The notes under the pieces: model-generated
What the model was told of the DNA's origin: nothing
Databases searched by the model: none
Seen by the model: only the letters and a program-made list of their open reading frames with translations
Assembly (NCBI GenBank): GCA_021296235.1
Contig: JAGWAS010000015.1
Span: 1-64,000, forward strand
Reading direction: 5' to 3'
DNA from: Paracoccaceae bacterium
Lineage (GTDB): Bacteria; Pseudomonadota; Alphaproteobacteria; Rhodobacterales; Rhodobacteraceae
Length of the DNA stretch: 64,000 nt
Position numbers and translations under genes: made by a program
Shown here: positions 8,580-18,032 of the stretch, one piece after another
Layout of the letters: every line of letters starts with the position of its first letter
How positions within the stretch are numbered: position 1 is the first letter of the stretch

Positions 8580-10998
8580 AATGGACCACACGCCTGTAGA
8601 AGACTGGCAGCTGAGAATCAGGCAAGAAATCGAACGCTATAGCCTGCCAAGCTTGACTAGAGAAACCCGCATCTTCCTGAACCGAGTTAACTAGTGCGTT
8701 ATGACGCATTCGAAAATAATCACCATTTACATAGGGGATTTCAAGAACATAGTCTGATGCCTGTTTCAGATGGACTTCAGCGTCCCCGTCTAAATTAAGC
8801 GTACGTATTGCCTGCCAGATCGTAAAATGCGCAATGTACGACATGAAGGCTTCGCCATCTGTCATTGACGTCAACGCCTCTTCCAAATCGTTAATGATTG
8901 TGGATACCGCAATCTTTCCTAGGACAGGTGTTTCTGCTTCGATGAAACAGCCAAGTGCGTTCACAAGGAATGGCATTTGGACATGTGCATTGCTTCGAGC
9001 CATGTAATGCCACGTCTCGGCACTGTCTTCGAAATCAGTCTGCCCTTGATGAATTGCAGCGACCATCGAGTTATTGACCAGAAAAGCCGGTGCGGTTGAC
9101 CAACTATAGTCAATGTCTGAAACAGCGGGTCCCACCGCTTGGAGGACGTCCTCCGCTCGATCAGGCATCCCACCGATCACGTATGCAGAACACAAATTGG
9201 ACGCACATTTGAGCAACTCGTCCGGCCTTTTGAGAAACCCATGCTCTTCCAATAGCTGTTGAAACGTTTGAAATGCGCGTTCCAACCGGCGGCGTGCGAG
9301 AGAGTTCTCATAGCATGTCAGCGACATGCGTTCGCAAATGGCTATGTAGAACACTGCGTCTTTGAACCTGTCCGAGGAAACGGCTAAACGAGCTTCTTCT
9401 TGGGCAAAAATGGCTGTAGCCTCCTTCAGTCTATTTCCTAGCGACAGGCCGTACGCCAACATCATCGACACGATGAACGATCTTTCTGCTTCGTCCTTAG
9501 CCGTGTCCTTAACTGCGTTGAGTCTTTGTATTGCAAATTCGCGCAATGTATTGTCACGCGACAAATAGGCATAATGAGCGAACAGCACTGCTTCTTCAAG
9601 ATGGGCATGTGAATTTGAACAAATAGTCGAAACTAATATTCTCGACGCCGCCTTTTCAAATTCACCTTTCGAGGCATGTTCCAACGCTGCATTGAGCATG
9701 TGCGCAAGCTTGTCCAATTCGGCAGAGTATTTACCTCCGATAAGGTCCTTTATCTGGTCAACTTCGACGGAAATATCGTCCTTTGTTTCGTTCCAGCTAA
9801 GCATGCGCTGGCGCAGAAAGGAAATAACCAGTGCAAGCGTGAAATCTCTCTCGTGTCCGCGACTGGCAATCTCGGCGCGCTTCTCATATTCGTCCGGTAT
9901 CCCAAGCGCACAGCAAAGATTGATCTTTTCGAGAAATCGAGATTCCAAGATTTCGTCATCATCAAATAGCCGTTGATAGAGATCGTGGACGAAAGCAACT
10001 TGATGCGCACTAAGGATGTTTATCAAGCCATGTCGTTCGCCCCATTCAAGCACTCTAACGGTTTCGTCGGCCGACAGGTCCAAGGCACAAGCGATATCTC
10101 TAACGCTAGTGCCCGATCCGACTACAGCGACGCAGCCCAAGGCCCGCTGCTCGTTCTGAATACCAGGAATATCCATTAGGCTGTCGAACTTCAAATTCAC
10201 GGCCGAGTTGGCAATCCTGGTCGCCAGATTTGGATCGTGAGGATGTTGGTGTACCACTGCCTTTAGTTGCTTGATCAGAGGGATGTTTGCGCCCGCGACG
10301 TTTAGGATGATGTTTGCATGCGCGTCTGGGAGATCGTGCAAGAACTCATTGCGCAGTGAACCCTCAGGCAGGCCGCAATAGTGATATTTGGCGAATCGCG
10401 GTGCATTCGCAAGCACATCTTTATATTCGTTTGCGCTTTGAACAACGTCATGCTCGGTCCATACAATGATGACGTAGACACAAAGTGGCTTGCGAGAGAT
10501 TATAACCTTCCGAGCAAATTCGAGAGATTTGTTGTCCCAGAAGTGGAAATTGTCAAATAGGAATACACGCTGGGTCTTTGCAATTGTTGCAAAATTTCGT
10601 GCACCTTCTACCTCAGCTTTCGTGAAGCCAGTCGACGCTGATTTCTGGGCGTCGACAAGGTATTTGATGGCCTCGTAGGTTGGGTGGAGGATCTGGCCAA
10701 TAGGATCGATTGCCGTTGCAACAGTAGTTCCCACCCGGATAATCGAACCGCCCGATTTCTTGAGCGCCTCTAGATACGACTTATGCTCAAATGGATGGAA
10801 ACTCGTGTACTGCCGATATTGGTTGCCGGACACACCCAGCAGGGGCATGTCTCTTCCGCCAATTAGGGCATTACCAACATTGAATGCGAATGTGGACTTG
10901 CCAATTCCCTGCCGACCCGAAACTATGACAATCCGATGTCTATCCAAAATTTGACGGGCGGCGTCGACTGGATCATCCATGTCGGTCATTGAGGTCAT
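8548..10998 (-). CDS. large P-loop NTPase with helical repeats (STAND-like)
   Basis: An 816-residue protein beginning almost directly with a P-loop NTPase: Walker A GRQGIGKST at about residues 28-36 and Walker B RVFLFDNFHFWD near 170. Next is a winged-helix-like region (SVRDIACALDLSADETVRVLE). The second half is alpha-helical and rich in Leu, Ala and aromatic residues, like TPR arrays. This order (NTPase, winged helix, helical sensor) is that of STAND/AP-ATPase regulators and of some phage-defence sensors. No effector domain precedes the NTPase, so an effector would have to be a separate protein; the convergent ATP-grasp gene is a candidate. Translation is read from ATG 10998; two more in-frame ATGs follow within 7 codons. 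Confidence 0.65.
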   Translation of the reverse strand: MTSMTDMDDPVDAARQILDRHRIVIVSGRQGIGKSTFAFNVGNALIGGRDMPLLGVSGNQYRQYTSFHPFEHKSYLEALKKSGGSIIRVGTTVATAIDPIGQILHPTYEAIKYLVDAQKSASTGFTKAEVEGARNFATIAKTQRVFLFDNFHFWDNKSLEFARKVIISRKPLCVYVIIVWTEHDVVQSANEYKDVLANAPRFAKYHYCGLPEGSLRNEFLHDLPDAHANIILNVAGANIPLIKQLKAVVHQHPHDPNLATRIANSAVNLKFDSLMDIPGIQNEQRALGCVAVVGSGTSVRDIACALDLSADETVRVLEWGERHGLINILSAHQVAFVHDLYQRLFDDDEILESRFLEKINLCCALGIPDEYEKRAEIASRGHERDFTLALVISFLRQRMLSWNETKDDISVEVDQIKDLIGGKYSAELDKLAHMLNAALEHASKGEFEKAASRILVSTICSNSHAHLEEAVLFAHYAYLSRDNTLREFAIQRLNAVKDTAKDEAERSFIVSMMLAYGLSLGNRLKEATAIFAQEEARLAVSSDRFKDAVFYIAICERMSLTCYENSLARRRLERAFQTFQQLLEEHGFLKRPDELLKCASNLCSAYVIGGMPDRAEDVLQAVGPAVSDIDYSWSTAPAFLVNNSMVAAIHQGQTDFEDSAETWHYMARSNAHVQMPFLVNALGCFIEAETPVLGKIAVSTIINDLEEALTSMTDGEAFMSYIAHFTIWQAIRTLNLDGDAEVHLKQASDYVLEIPYVNGDYFRMRHNALVNSVQEDAGFSSQAWQAIAFDFLPDSQLPVFYRRVVHFNPLEHWLPS

Positions 10999-11198
10999 TC
11001 TAGCTAGATAGTTCCCAGTTATCTAAGCTTCGTAGCCGCCTGCTGCCAGCATTTCCTGCGGACCGCCCAGCCACCTACGTCACTTTAGCACTTATCCTCC
11101 TGTTGTAAAAGCACTTTTGGTTAGATCTTTTGCACTTCGCCTGAGGTCTAACACCATCACCGAAGACGGCAAACCCAGCAAACGATAGAAAGGGCGAC
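10999..11198. promoter_or_regulatory. divergent promoter region between NTPase and recombinase genes
   Basis: About 200 nt separate the two divergently read starts. It is more AT-rich than the surrounding genes and must hold both promoters. I could not pick convincing -35/-10 boxes by eye. Confidence 0.4.
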
Positions 11199-12137
11199 AT
11201 GCATAAGATACTGATTGATGAATTCGAAGACTACTGCCGCGAACAACTTGGCCTCAGCGCACATAGCCTACGAGCTTACAGGCAAGATTTGGCTGCATTC
11301 GTAAGATTCCGTGAAAGGGATGAAATGAGTGGCCCGCCTTGTGGAGCTGACATTGTCAACTATCAACGGGAACTTCGCGAGGTGAACGGATCAAGTCCGG
11401 CAACTGTACGACGACGGCTGGTAACATTGAGGTCATATTATGGCTGGCTCCAAGAGATTGATCCGACAATCAATTCACCTTTCGTTGGGCTCCGTCTTGA
11501 AATGAAAGTTCCTAAACGGCTACCTAGACCAGTAGATAGGCCGACCCTGGGTTCTATTTTTCGGACCGCAAAGCGCATTGTTCAACTCGACCCAAATCTT
11601 GATCAATGTAAGCCCTCTGGATTTTCAATCGCTGAAGTCACAGGGCTCGTAGCCAGACTATTGGTGACCACCGGTCTACGGATTGGGGAAGCAACCTCCC
11701 TGAGAGTGTGCGATGTAACGGGTGCGGCAACGCAAATTCGTGTTCTTGGAAAGGGAAACCGGGAACGAACAGTATATGTTGTCAATGAACAGCTCCAAGC
11801 CGATTTCCGATATTTTTGGGAGCAACGCCGCGATTTTGCGGGCTCTCAGGCATGGCTATTTACTAACTCAAGGGGTGTTCGTTTGACGCCACAAACTTTT
11901 CGTAAGCGATTGAAAAAACTTTCGCAATCACTGCTTATCGAACCTCATCTAACACCTCACCGATTTCGGCACTCCGCCGCCACTTTACTAATCGAGGAAG
12001 GCGTCGATATTCGGTTGGTTCAACGTCTTCTCGGGCACGCTAGCATTGCAACGACTGAACTATATACCAAGGTATCAGACAACTTACTCGTTTCGGCGAT
12101 CAATTCTGCGGATACATTATCGAAAATCGATGCGTAA
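11199..12137 (+). CDS. tyrosine recombinase (XerC/D-type integrase)
   Basis: A 312-residue protein with an N-terminal SAM-like core-binding domain (SAHSLRAYRQDLAAFVRF). The catalytic domain carries all expected residues: Arg in TTGLRIGEATSLR, Lys in VLGKGNRERTVYV, H-x-x-R in LTPHRFRHSAATLL, His in LLGHASIATTELY and the Tyr nucleophile after it. Apparently intact. Such enzymes cut and rejoin DNA at specific sites and commonly border integrated elements. It is transcribed away from the NTPase/ATP-grasp pair and may have mobilised it; no att direct repeat was found by eye. Confidence 0.85.
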   Translation: MHKILIDEFEDYCREQLGLSAHSLRAYRQDLAAFVRFRERDEMSGPPCGADIVNYQRELREVNGSSPATVRRRLVTLRSYYGWLQEIDPTINSPFVGLRLEMKVPKRLPRPVDRPTLGSIFRTAKRIVQLDPNLDQCKPSGFSIAEVTGLVARLLVTTGLRIGEATSLRVCDVTGAATQIRVLGKGNRERTVYVVNEQLQADFRYFWEQRRDFAGSQAWLFTNSRGVRLTPQTFRKRLKKLSQSLLIEPHLTPHRFRHSAATLLIEEGVDIRLVQRLLGHASIATTELYTKVSDNLLVSAINSADTLSKIDA

Positions 12138-12755
12138 TTTGGGATCTCCGACAAAAATTCCCGGCCGATCTGAGGTCGAGTGTCCGGTGTGCGACCGGTT
12201 CCAGCGCTACTTGCCATTTGGTGGTGGTACAGAGATCAGCTCCCATTTTCGAAACAATTGGCTGTGTCTTGCGAGTTTGAGACCAAACAACGACAGGTAG
12301 GATTAGAACACCGCCCCCAAGGACGCGCGGCGAAGGTGTTTCGGACAAGATTCCCATTGCCAAGATTGGCGCAAACGGGACTTCGAGTGCCGATCACAAT
12401 GCGGTTTTGGCGGAGGGCATCTGCTTTGTTCCTTGCGAAAGCGTTACGGATGCCGCAGCAAAGACCAAACAAAACAAAACTGGGGCAGGGAGTTTGCCAT
12501 GTGCACATCACTTGGTTGGTAGAATATTGCTAACTGCTCAGGCATACAGTCCGTCAATTCGGCATTAGGCGGAACTTCAGAGTGCCGTTTTTGGCATATC
12601 CCTTTGAATTGACCGTGGTCTTTGCGTCCGGGGCGGGTGACACCTGGATTCTTGTTCCCATAACATAGGATCCACTGCTTGTGGCATTTTGCCCGTTTAC
12701 ACGCTATATAACTGTCACATATCACGGTGTTGTGTTACCCATAACACAGGACCGA
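12138..12755. other. gene-free stretch with a short repeated motif
   Basis: No gene seen. Near its end the motif TGTT-CCCATAACA-AGGA occurs twice, at about 12654-12672 and 12733-12752. The second copy contains a hairpin, TGTGTTA (12731-12737) paired with TAACACA (12742-12748). They precede the IS1634 remnant and could belong to its end or promoter. Confidence 0.35.
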
Positions 12756-13286
12756 AATGGCCTTCACATCGAAACAATACCAAACAAGGCAGGAAAACCG
12801 GCAATCCTCCTGCGACAGGCATGGCGCGATGGATCGCGCATCAGAAAAAGAACAATCGCAAACCTGTCCAAACTCTCCCCGGAAGTCGTCGACGGCTTCA
12901 GGACCGTTCTCAAGGGTGGTGTCGCCCTCGCAGACCTCTCAGGAAAACTGAAGGTGGTGCGCACCCTGCCCCACGGGCATGCCGCCGCAGCTCTCGGAAC
13001 CGCACGCAGGATTGGGCTTGAACGCATCCTTCACCGCAGCCGGAAGCGCTATCTCGCACTCGCAGCCATTACCGCACGCATCATCGCCCCGGACTCCAAA
13101 CTCGCAACCGCAAAGCGCCTGTCTCCGGAAACCGCCGACAGCAGCCTCGGATCAATGCTCGGCCTCGGACAGGTCTGCGGAAACGAAATGCTCGACATGC
13201 TTGGCGAGATCCTGGATCAAGACAAGACTGGCATACGGGCATTAAGACAGGATTGCCGCCGCGGGTTTGCATTCGCTGGGGGGTGA
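12756..13286 (+). pseudogene. IS1634-family transposase, N-terminal fragment
   Basis: The frame reads LHIETIPNKAGKPAILLRQ, SRIRKRTIANLSKLSPEVVD, VVRTLPHGHAAAALGTARRIG, then AAITARIIAPDSKLATAKRL. This is the conserved N-terminal region of IS1634/IS4-like transposases, which normally exceed 500 residues. The similarity ends around 13220-13240 and the DDE core is absent. A dead fragment just upstream of the amino-acid transporter operon. Confidence 0.75.
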
Positions 13287-13447
13287 AGTTGTTCAGCGGC
13301 TTCCTTGATCCAATTCCGAGTCTGCATGGGACAAGGTTTGCATCCGGATGTGGTAAAATATGATTGAAAATTTTCAAAAATGATGTTTTACGTTGACTTT
13401 GAAAATATTTGTCCGACAATTTGAGAAACTCGTCCGGGGATTCCCGC

Positions 13448-15244
13448 ATGGAGCTGACCTCATCCAGAACGCACCTTGTCGCGGCCCTGCTGGCAGCGCT
13501 GGCCTTTGTGGTCGTCCTGGCGTTGGTGGGTGATTTGGTGGGAACCTCGGTTGAACGTACAATCATCGTCTTTCTGGTTTCGCTCACGGCCATCTCGGCG
13601 ATGGGGCTCTATTCCGGCAACTCCGGCATCCTCAGCTTTGGACATCTCTCCTTCATGGGTGTCGGCGCCTATGTCTCAGCCTTGCTGACGTTGCCGACAC
13701 ATATCAAGGAGGCAACACTGCCTGCCTTGCCGGGTTGGTTGGCCTCAACTGGATTGGGGCTCTGGCCCGCGACACTGGTTGCGGTTCTGGTGACCATGGC
13801 GGTCGCTGTCGTCGTCGGGCTTGCAATCTGGCGGCTGGAGGGATCGGCGGCAACAATTGCGACGCTGGCGCTGCTTATCATAACTCACGGAATTCTGATC
13901 GGCTGGCGCGACGTTACGCGGGGAGCGCAGACCTTCTTTGGCGTGCCGCGCGACACAACGATCTGGGTTGCGGCAATCGGATGCTTTGTCGCACTGATCA
14001 TTTCCCGGCTCTATCGCGATTCCGCGTGGGGCCTGCGCCTGCGCGCCGGGCGCGAAAATGCAACCGCGGCGGCGTCCGTCGGCATCAGCGTGCCGCGCGA
14101 GAGGTTCATTGCCCTTGTTCTCAGCGCCGGATTGATGGCGCTGTCGGGTGCATTGATCGCACATTTCCTGGGCGCCTTCAGCCCCAAGAAATTTTACTTC
14201 ACCGACACGTTTTTCCTGCTTGCGATGTTGATCGTGGGCGGCATGACCACCGTTTCGGGGCCGGTTCTGGGTGCGGCCGTCGTAACACTCATCACCGAGA
14301 TTTTGCGGCGGCTCGAAGGCGGGCTTGATCTGGGCTTCATGGAGGTTCCGCAGGTCTTCGGCACCACGCAAATCGGCATCGGCGTCCTGATTCTGCTGGC
14401 GCTGATGCACCGCAAGGACGGGCTGGCCGGGATGAAGGAATGGGAGGAATGGTTGATCCCCACGCGCCGCGCCGCGGTGAATCCAAAACCGCTTTCCCCG
14501 GCCGAAAGTGCTCCGGTAATTGCCGAAAACGTCACCAGGCGTTTCGGCGGGCTTTTGGCAACAAACAAGGTCAGCTTGACGGTAAGGCCCGGTGAAATCC
14601 TCGGCCTGATTGGCCCGAACGGGTCCGGAAAAACGACGCTTCTCAATCAGATTTCGGGCGTCTTGCCGCCAAGTAGCGGGAAGATTTCACGTGGAGAACA
14701 AGACCTTCTGAAACTGCCGTCGCACAAATTTGCGGATGCCGGGATCGCTCGTACCTTTCAGAACATCCGCCTGTTTCCGACACTGACGGTCTATCAGAAC
14801 ATTCAGGTCGCGGCCCTGTCGTCCAAGGGTGGCAGGGATGCGGCGGCGCGTGTCGCGGGCGCCTTGCAGTGGCTGGGGCTTGAGGCCGTGGCAGAAACTG
14901 ACGCAGGCACGCTTTCATATGGTGACCAGCGGAGGGTCGAAATCGCGCGCGCGCTGGTCTGCCAACCATCCTTGATATTCCTCGATGAACCGGCGGCAGG
15001 CATGAACCGTGAGGAGACCGACGCGCTCATGGATATCCTGCGCAGGATCAACACCGATCTGGGCATCGGCATCCTGCTGGTCGACCACGACTTGGCGCTG
15101 ATCAACGCACTTTGTCACCGCATCGCCGTTCTGAACGAAGGGCGCATGATCGCAGAAGGCACCCCCGAAGAAGTGCGCAGCGATCCCGCTGTGATCGAAG
15201 CCTATCTGGGCACATTTACGAAACAATCCACTGTTCCAACCTAG
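13448..15244 (+). CDS. fused branched-chain amino acid ABC permease-ATPase (LivM-LivG)
   Basis: One reading frame joins two normally separate subunits. Residues about 1-325 form a LivM-type permease with roughly ten hydrophobic segments and the motif YSGNSGILSFGHLSFMGVGAY. Residues about 345-598 form a LivG-type ATPase with Walker A GPNGSGKTTLL, signature LSYGDQRRVEIARAL and Walker B LIFLDEPAAGMN. It imports branched-chain or similar amino acids or amides using ATP. I prefer ATG 13448 (GGGGA about 8 nt upstream) over an upstream TTG. First gene of an operon with a binding protein, LivF and LivH. Confidence 0.88.
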   Translation: MELTSSRTHLVAALLAALAFVVVLALVGDLVGTSVERTIIVFLVSLTAISAMGLYSGNSGILSFGHLSFMGVGAYVSALLTLPTHIKEATLPALPGWLASTGLGLWPATLVAVLVTMAVAVVVGLAIWRLEGSAATIATLALLIITHGILIGWRDVTRGAQTFFGVPRDTTIWVAAIGCFVALIISRLYRDSAWGLRLRAGRENATAAASVGISVPRERFIALVLSAGLMALSGALIAHFLGAFSPKKFYFTDTFFLLAMLIVGGMTTVSGPVLGAAVVTLITEILRRLEGGLDLGFMEVPQVFGTTQIGIGVLILLALMHRKDGLAGMKEWEEWLIPTRRAAVNPKPLSPAESAPVIAENVTRRFGGLLATNKVSLTVRPGEILGLIGPNGSGKTTLLNQISGVLPPSSGKISRGEQDLLKLPSHKFADAGIARTFQNIRLFPTLTVYQNIQVAALSSKGGRDAAARVAGALQWLGLEAVAETDAGTLSYGDQRRVEIARALVCQPSLIFLDEPAAGMNREETDALMDILRRINTDLGIGILLVDHDLALINALCHRIAVLNEGRMIAEGTPEEVRSDPAVIEAYLGTFTKQSTVPT

Positions 15245-15253
15245 GAGGACATC

Positions 15254-16405
15254 ATGAGACGCATTTTGACAGCAACCACGGCGCTTTGCCTCGCCGCCCT
15301 TGCGGCACAGGCTGACGAATTGAAACTTGGCCTTGCCACGGCGCAGACCGGCGGGCTCGCACCCTATGACGCACCGGTGGTCGAGGGCATTCACATTGCG
15401 GTTGACGAGATCAATGCAACCGGCGGCATCGGCGGCAGCATCATGATCGAGCTGAACGAAAAGGACGTGCGCTCAGATACCGCACAGACCTCAATCTCGG
15501 TGCAGGAACTGGTCGATGCCGGGTCCGAAGCGATTGTGCTGCCTTGCGATGCTGATCCGTCGATTGCCGCGGCGGCGATTGTCGATGCGGCGCAGGTGCC
15601 GGCAATTTCCACTTGCGCTTCGTCCCCAACTCTGCCGCTCATCGGAGGGGATTACGTATTTGCCAATTTCCCCGGCGACAACGTGCAGGCCACGGTTTCA
15701 GCCTCGTGGGCGTTTGAACAGGGCATGAAATCGGCCTTCATCCTCTATTCGCCCGACAGCCAATACACCACCATGCCGCTATATTTTGCCGATGTCATGA
15801 AGGCGCTTGGCGGCGAGATTCTGGGTGAAGCCACATACAATATCGGCCAACCCGATTTCTCGGCTGTGGCAACGCAGATCGCCGCGCTGGACCCGGTCCC
15901 CGATATGGTGATGACCTCGGCCTACGAGCCGGATTTCCCGACTTTCATCAAGGCGTTGCGCGCGGCTGGCTATGAAGGCCAAATCATAGGCTCGGACGGG
16001 ATCGACAGCCCGACGACCTTTGGTTTGGGCAATGTCGCCGAAGGGGTGGTGTTTACCACTGCAGGTCATGCCACCGCAGGCAGCCCGCTTGAGGCGTTCA
16101 ACGCGCTTTACGAGGAAAAAACTGGCTCGGCCTCGGAGACCGTCTTCAACGCAGTTGGCTATGACCTTGTGAAGGTGCTGGAGGCCGCTGTCATGGCCGC
16201 AGGTTCGACTGAACCGAAGGCAATCCGCGATGCAATGGCCAATCTGGAAGATGTGCAGGGCGCAACCAGCCTGATTACATACAGGGGCACCACCGGCATG
16301 CCGGTTCGTCAAGTGTCGCTGATACGCGTCAAGGGCGGCGAGCGTGAATTGGTTGGCCAACCGTCTCCAAACGCCGATCTGATCCCCGCTCCGCGGATGC
16401 AGTAA
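15254..16405 (+). CDS. periplasmic substrate-binding protein, Liv-type
   Basis: A 383-residue protein with a signal peptide (MRRILTATTALCLAALAAQA) and a type 1 periplasmic binding fold. Recognisable parts are LGLATAQTGGLAPYDAPVVEG, VDEINATGGIGG and ESYLPCDADPS-like ligand-loop sequence around residues 95-105. It should deliver a ligand to the LivM/LivH channel. A strong AGGAGG lies 5-6 nt before ATG 15254, stronger than those of its neighbours, consistent with the need for excess binding protein. Ligand not identifiable from sequence. Confidence 0.85.
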   Translation: MRRILTATTALCLAALAAQADELKLGLATAQTGGLAPYDAPVVEGIHIAVDEINATGGIGGSIMIELNEKDVRSDTAQTSISVQELVDAGSEAIVLPCDADPSIAAAAIVDAAQVPAISTCASSPTLPLIGGDYVFANFPGDNVQATVSASWAFEQGMKSAFILYSPDSQYTTMPLYFADVMKALGGEILGEATYNIGQPDFSAVATQIAALDPVPDMVMTSAYEPDFPTFIKALRAAGYEGQIIGSDGIDSPTTFGLGNVAEGVVFTTAGHATAGSPLEAFNALYEEKTGSASETVFNAVGYDLVKVLEAAVMAAGSTEPKAIRDAMANLEDVQGATSLITYRGTTGMPVRQVSLIRVKGGERELVGQPSPNADLIPAPRMQ

Positions 16406-16420
16406 GGGATTGGCCCGTGC

Positions 16421-17137
16421 ATGGCCTCGCTGCTGGCACTTGAAAACTTCAAGGTGCGCTATGGCGCGGTGGAGGCCGTGCGCGGCATCAATCTGGATAT
16501 CCGGAAGGGCGAGGTCGTCGCCCTTCTGGGCGCAAATGGCGCAGGCAAATCCTCAACCATGAATGGCATTGCCGGGCTGGAACCGGTTGCCGAGGGTCGC
16601 GTCTTGTTCGATGGGCAGGACATCACCGACCTTCCGCCCGAGGAAATTCCAGTTTCGGGTCTCACCCTGTCACCTGAAGGCCGGCGTGTCTTCAGCACGC
16701 TCACGGTGGAAGATAATCTGCGCATGGGAGCCTACGGTGTCCGGGATGGCGCAGTAATCGACGCCGCGCGCAAACGTGTCTTCAGTCTTTTCCCGATCCT
16801 GGCCAAGCGCCAAGGCCAATATGCCGGCACGCTGTCGGGTGGCCAACAGCAGATGCTCGCCATCGGGAGGGCGCTGATGTGCAATCCCCGGCTTTTGCTG
16901 CTGGATGAGCCGTCACTGGGCCTTGCCCCCCTGATCGTGGAACAGGTGTTCGGATTGATTGCCACCCTGCGCGACCAGGGGGTAACGATTTTTCTGGTGG
17001 AACAGAATGTCGCTGGGGCGCTCACCATCGCCGACAGGGCCTATCTGATGTCTTCGGGACAAATTACCCGCCACGTAACCGCCGACGAGATGCGCACCTC
17101 GGGCAGCATGGTCGAAAGCTATCTTGGGAGCCAATGA
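16421..17137 (+). CDS. livF: branched-chain amino acid ABC ATPase LivF
   Basis: A 238-residue ATPase with Walker A GANGAGKSSTM, LivF-typical LSPEGRRVFSTLTVEDNLRMG, signature LSGGQQQMLAIGRAL and Walker B LLLLDEPSLGLAP. Second ATPase of the transporter, pairing with the LivG half of the fused protein. Its 3' end overlaps the next gene by 14 nt. Confidence 0.9.
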   Translation: MASLLALENFKVRYGAVEAVRGINLDIRKGEVVALLGANGAGKSSTMNGIAGLEPVAEGRVLFDGQDITDLPPEEIPVSGLTLSPEGRRVFSTLTVEDNLRMGAYGVRDGAVIDAARKRVFSLFPILAKRQGQYAGTLSGGQQQMLAIGRALMCNPRLLLLDEPSLGLAPLIVEQVFGLIATLRDQGVTIFLVEQNVAGALTIADRAYLMSSGQITRHVTADEMRTSGSMVESYLGSQ

Positions 17138-18032
17138 CATAGATCTGATCTTGCAACAAACCGTGAATGCCGTGGCGCTCGGCGGCACCTATGCGTTGTT
17201 GGCACTTGGCCTCGCGGTCGTGTTTTCGATCATGGGGCTGATTAATTTTGCCCATGGCGAACTGATGACAATTGCGGGCTATGTGCTGATGTATTGCGGT
17301 ATCGCCGGAGTCCCCTTCGTGCTGGGGGTGCCGCTGGCCGTTGCCTCCGCCATGCTGGCCGCCATGGCCATGGAGAGGGTTGCCTTCCGGCCAGTGCGGA
17401 ATGCATCCGGCGCCACGCTGCTGGTGACAAGCTTTGCAGTGGCCATGATCCTGCAGGTCCTGTTCCAGAACCTGATTTCCCCACGTTCGCAGCCGGTCAT
17501 TGTTCCCGATCTTTTGGGTCACAGCATAACGATCGGCGGGCTGGTGATTGGCGTAAACAAGCTCTTTGCGATCGCCGCCACGCTGGTCATGCTCGTGGCG
17601 CTTGAAACCTTCATGACCCGGCAAAAACACGGCATCGCCATGCGCGCGGCGGCCGAAGATTTTGCCATCGCGCGCCTGATGGGCATTCGCGCCAATACGG
17701 TGATTGCAGCGGCCTTTGCCTTGTCGGGCCTGCTTGCTGGCGTTGCTGCGGTTCTGTGGGTGTCACAACGCGCCTCGGTGGACCCGCTGATGGGTTTCAC
17801 TCCGGTGCTCAAGGCTTTCATCGCTGCAATTCTCGGCGGGTTGGGCTCACTGCGCGGAGCCGTGGCGGGCGGATTTGTTCTTGGGTTCATCGAGGTGTTG
17901 CTGGCCGCGTTCCTGCCCTCCGACTGGCAGGAGTTCCGCGAGCCCATTGGGCTCAGCCTCGTGGTGCTGATGCTGGTGTTGCGCCCCAACGGGCTCATCC
18001 CCGCGGCTACCTTGCAGGCGCAGAAGGCGTGA
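17124..18032 (+). CDS. livH: branched-chain amino acid ABC permease LivH
   Basis: A permease of about 300 residues with eight or so hydrophobic segments and the LivH motifs LGGTYALLALGLAVVFSIMG, NFAHGELMTI and the C-terminal GGLGSLRGAVAGGFVLGF. The start is uncertain. The frame opens with a TTG at 17124 inside livF and the conserved part begins at once, so TTG is possible, with a GTG at 17163 as alternative; no ATG lies near. Last gene of the operon. Confidence 0.85.
   Translation: MGANDIDLILQQTVNAVALGGTYALLALGLAVVFSIMGLINFAHGELMTIAGYVLMYCGIAGVPFVLGVPLAVASAMLAAMAMERVAFRPVRNASGATLLVTSFAVAMILQVLFQNLISPRSQPVIVPDLLGHSITIGGLVIGVNKLFAIAATLVMLVALETFMTRQKHGIAMRAAAEDFAIARLMGIRANTVIAAAFALSGLLAGVAAVLWVSQRASVDPLMGFTPVLKAFIAAILGGLGSLRGAVAGGFVLGFIEVLLAAFLPSDWQEFREPIGLSLVVLMLVLRPNGLIPAATLQAQKA

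Noticed and set aside
11199..12137. Attachment-site repeats bounding the island with the tyrosine recombinase
   Set aside because: No tRNA gene and no matching direct repeats were found around 5-13 kb by eye, so I report no att sites.
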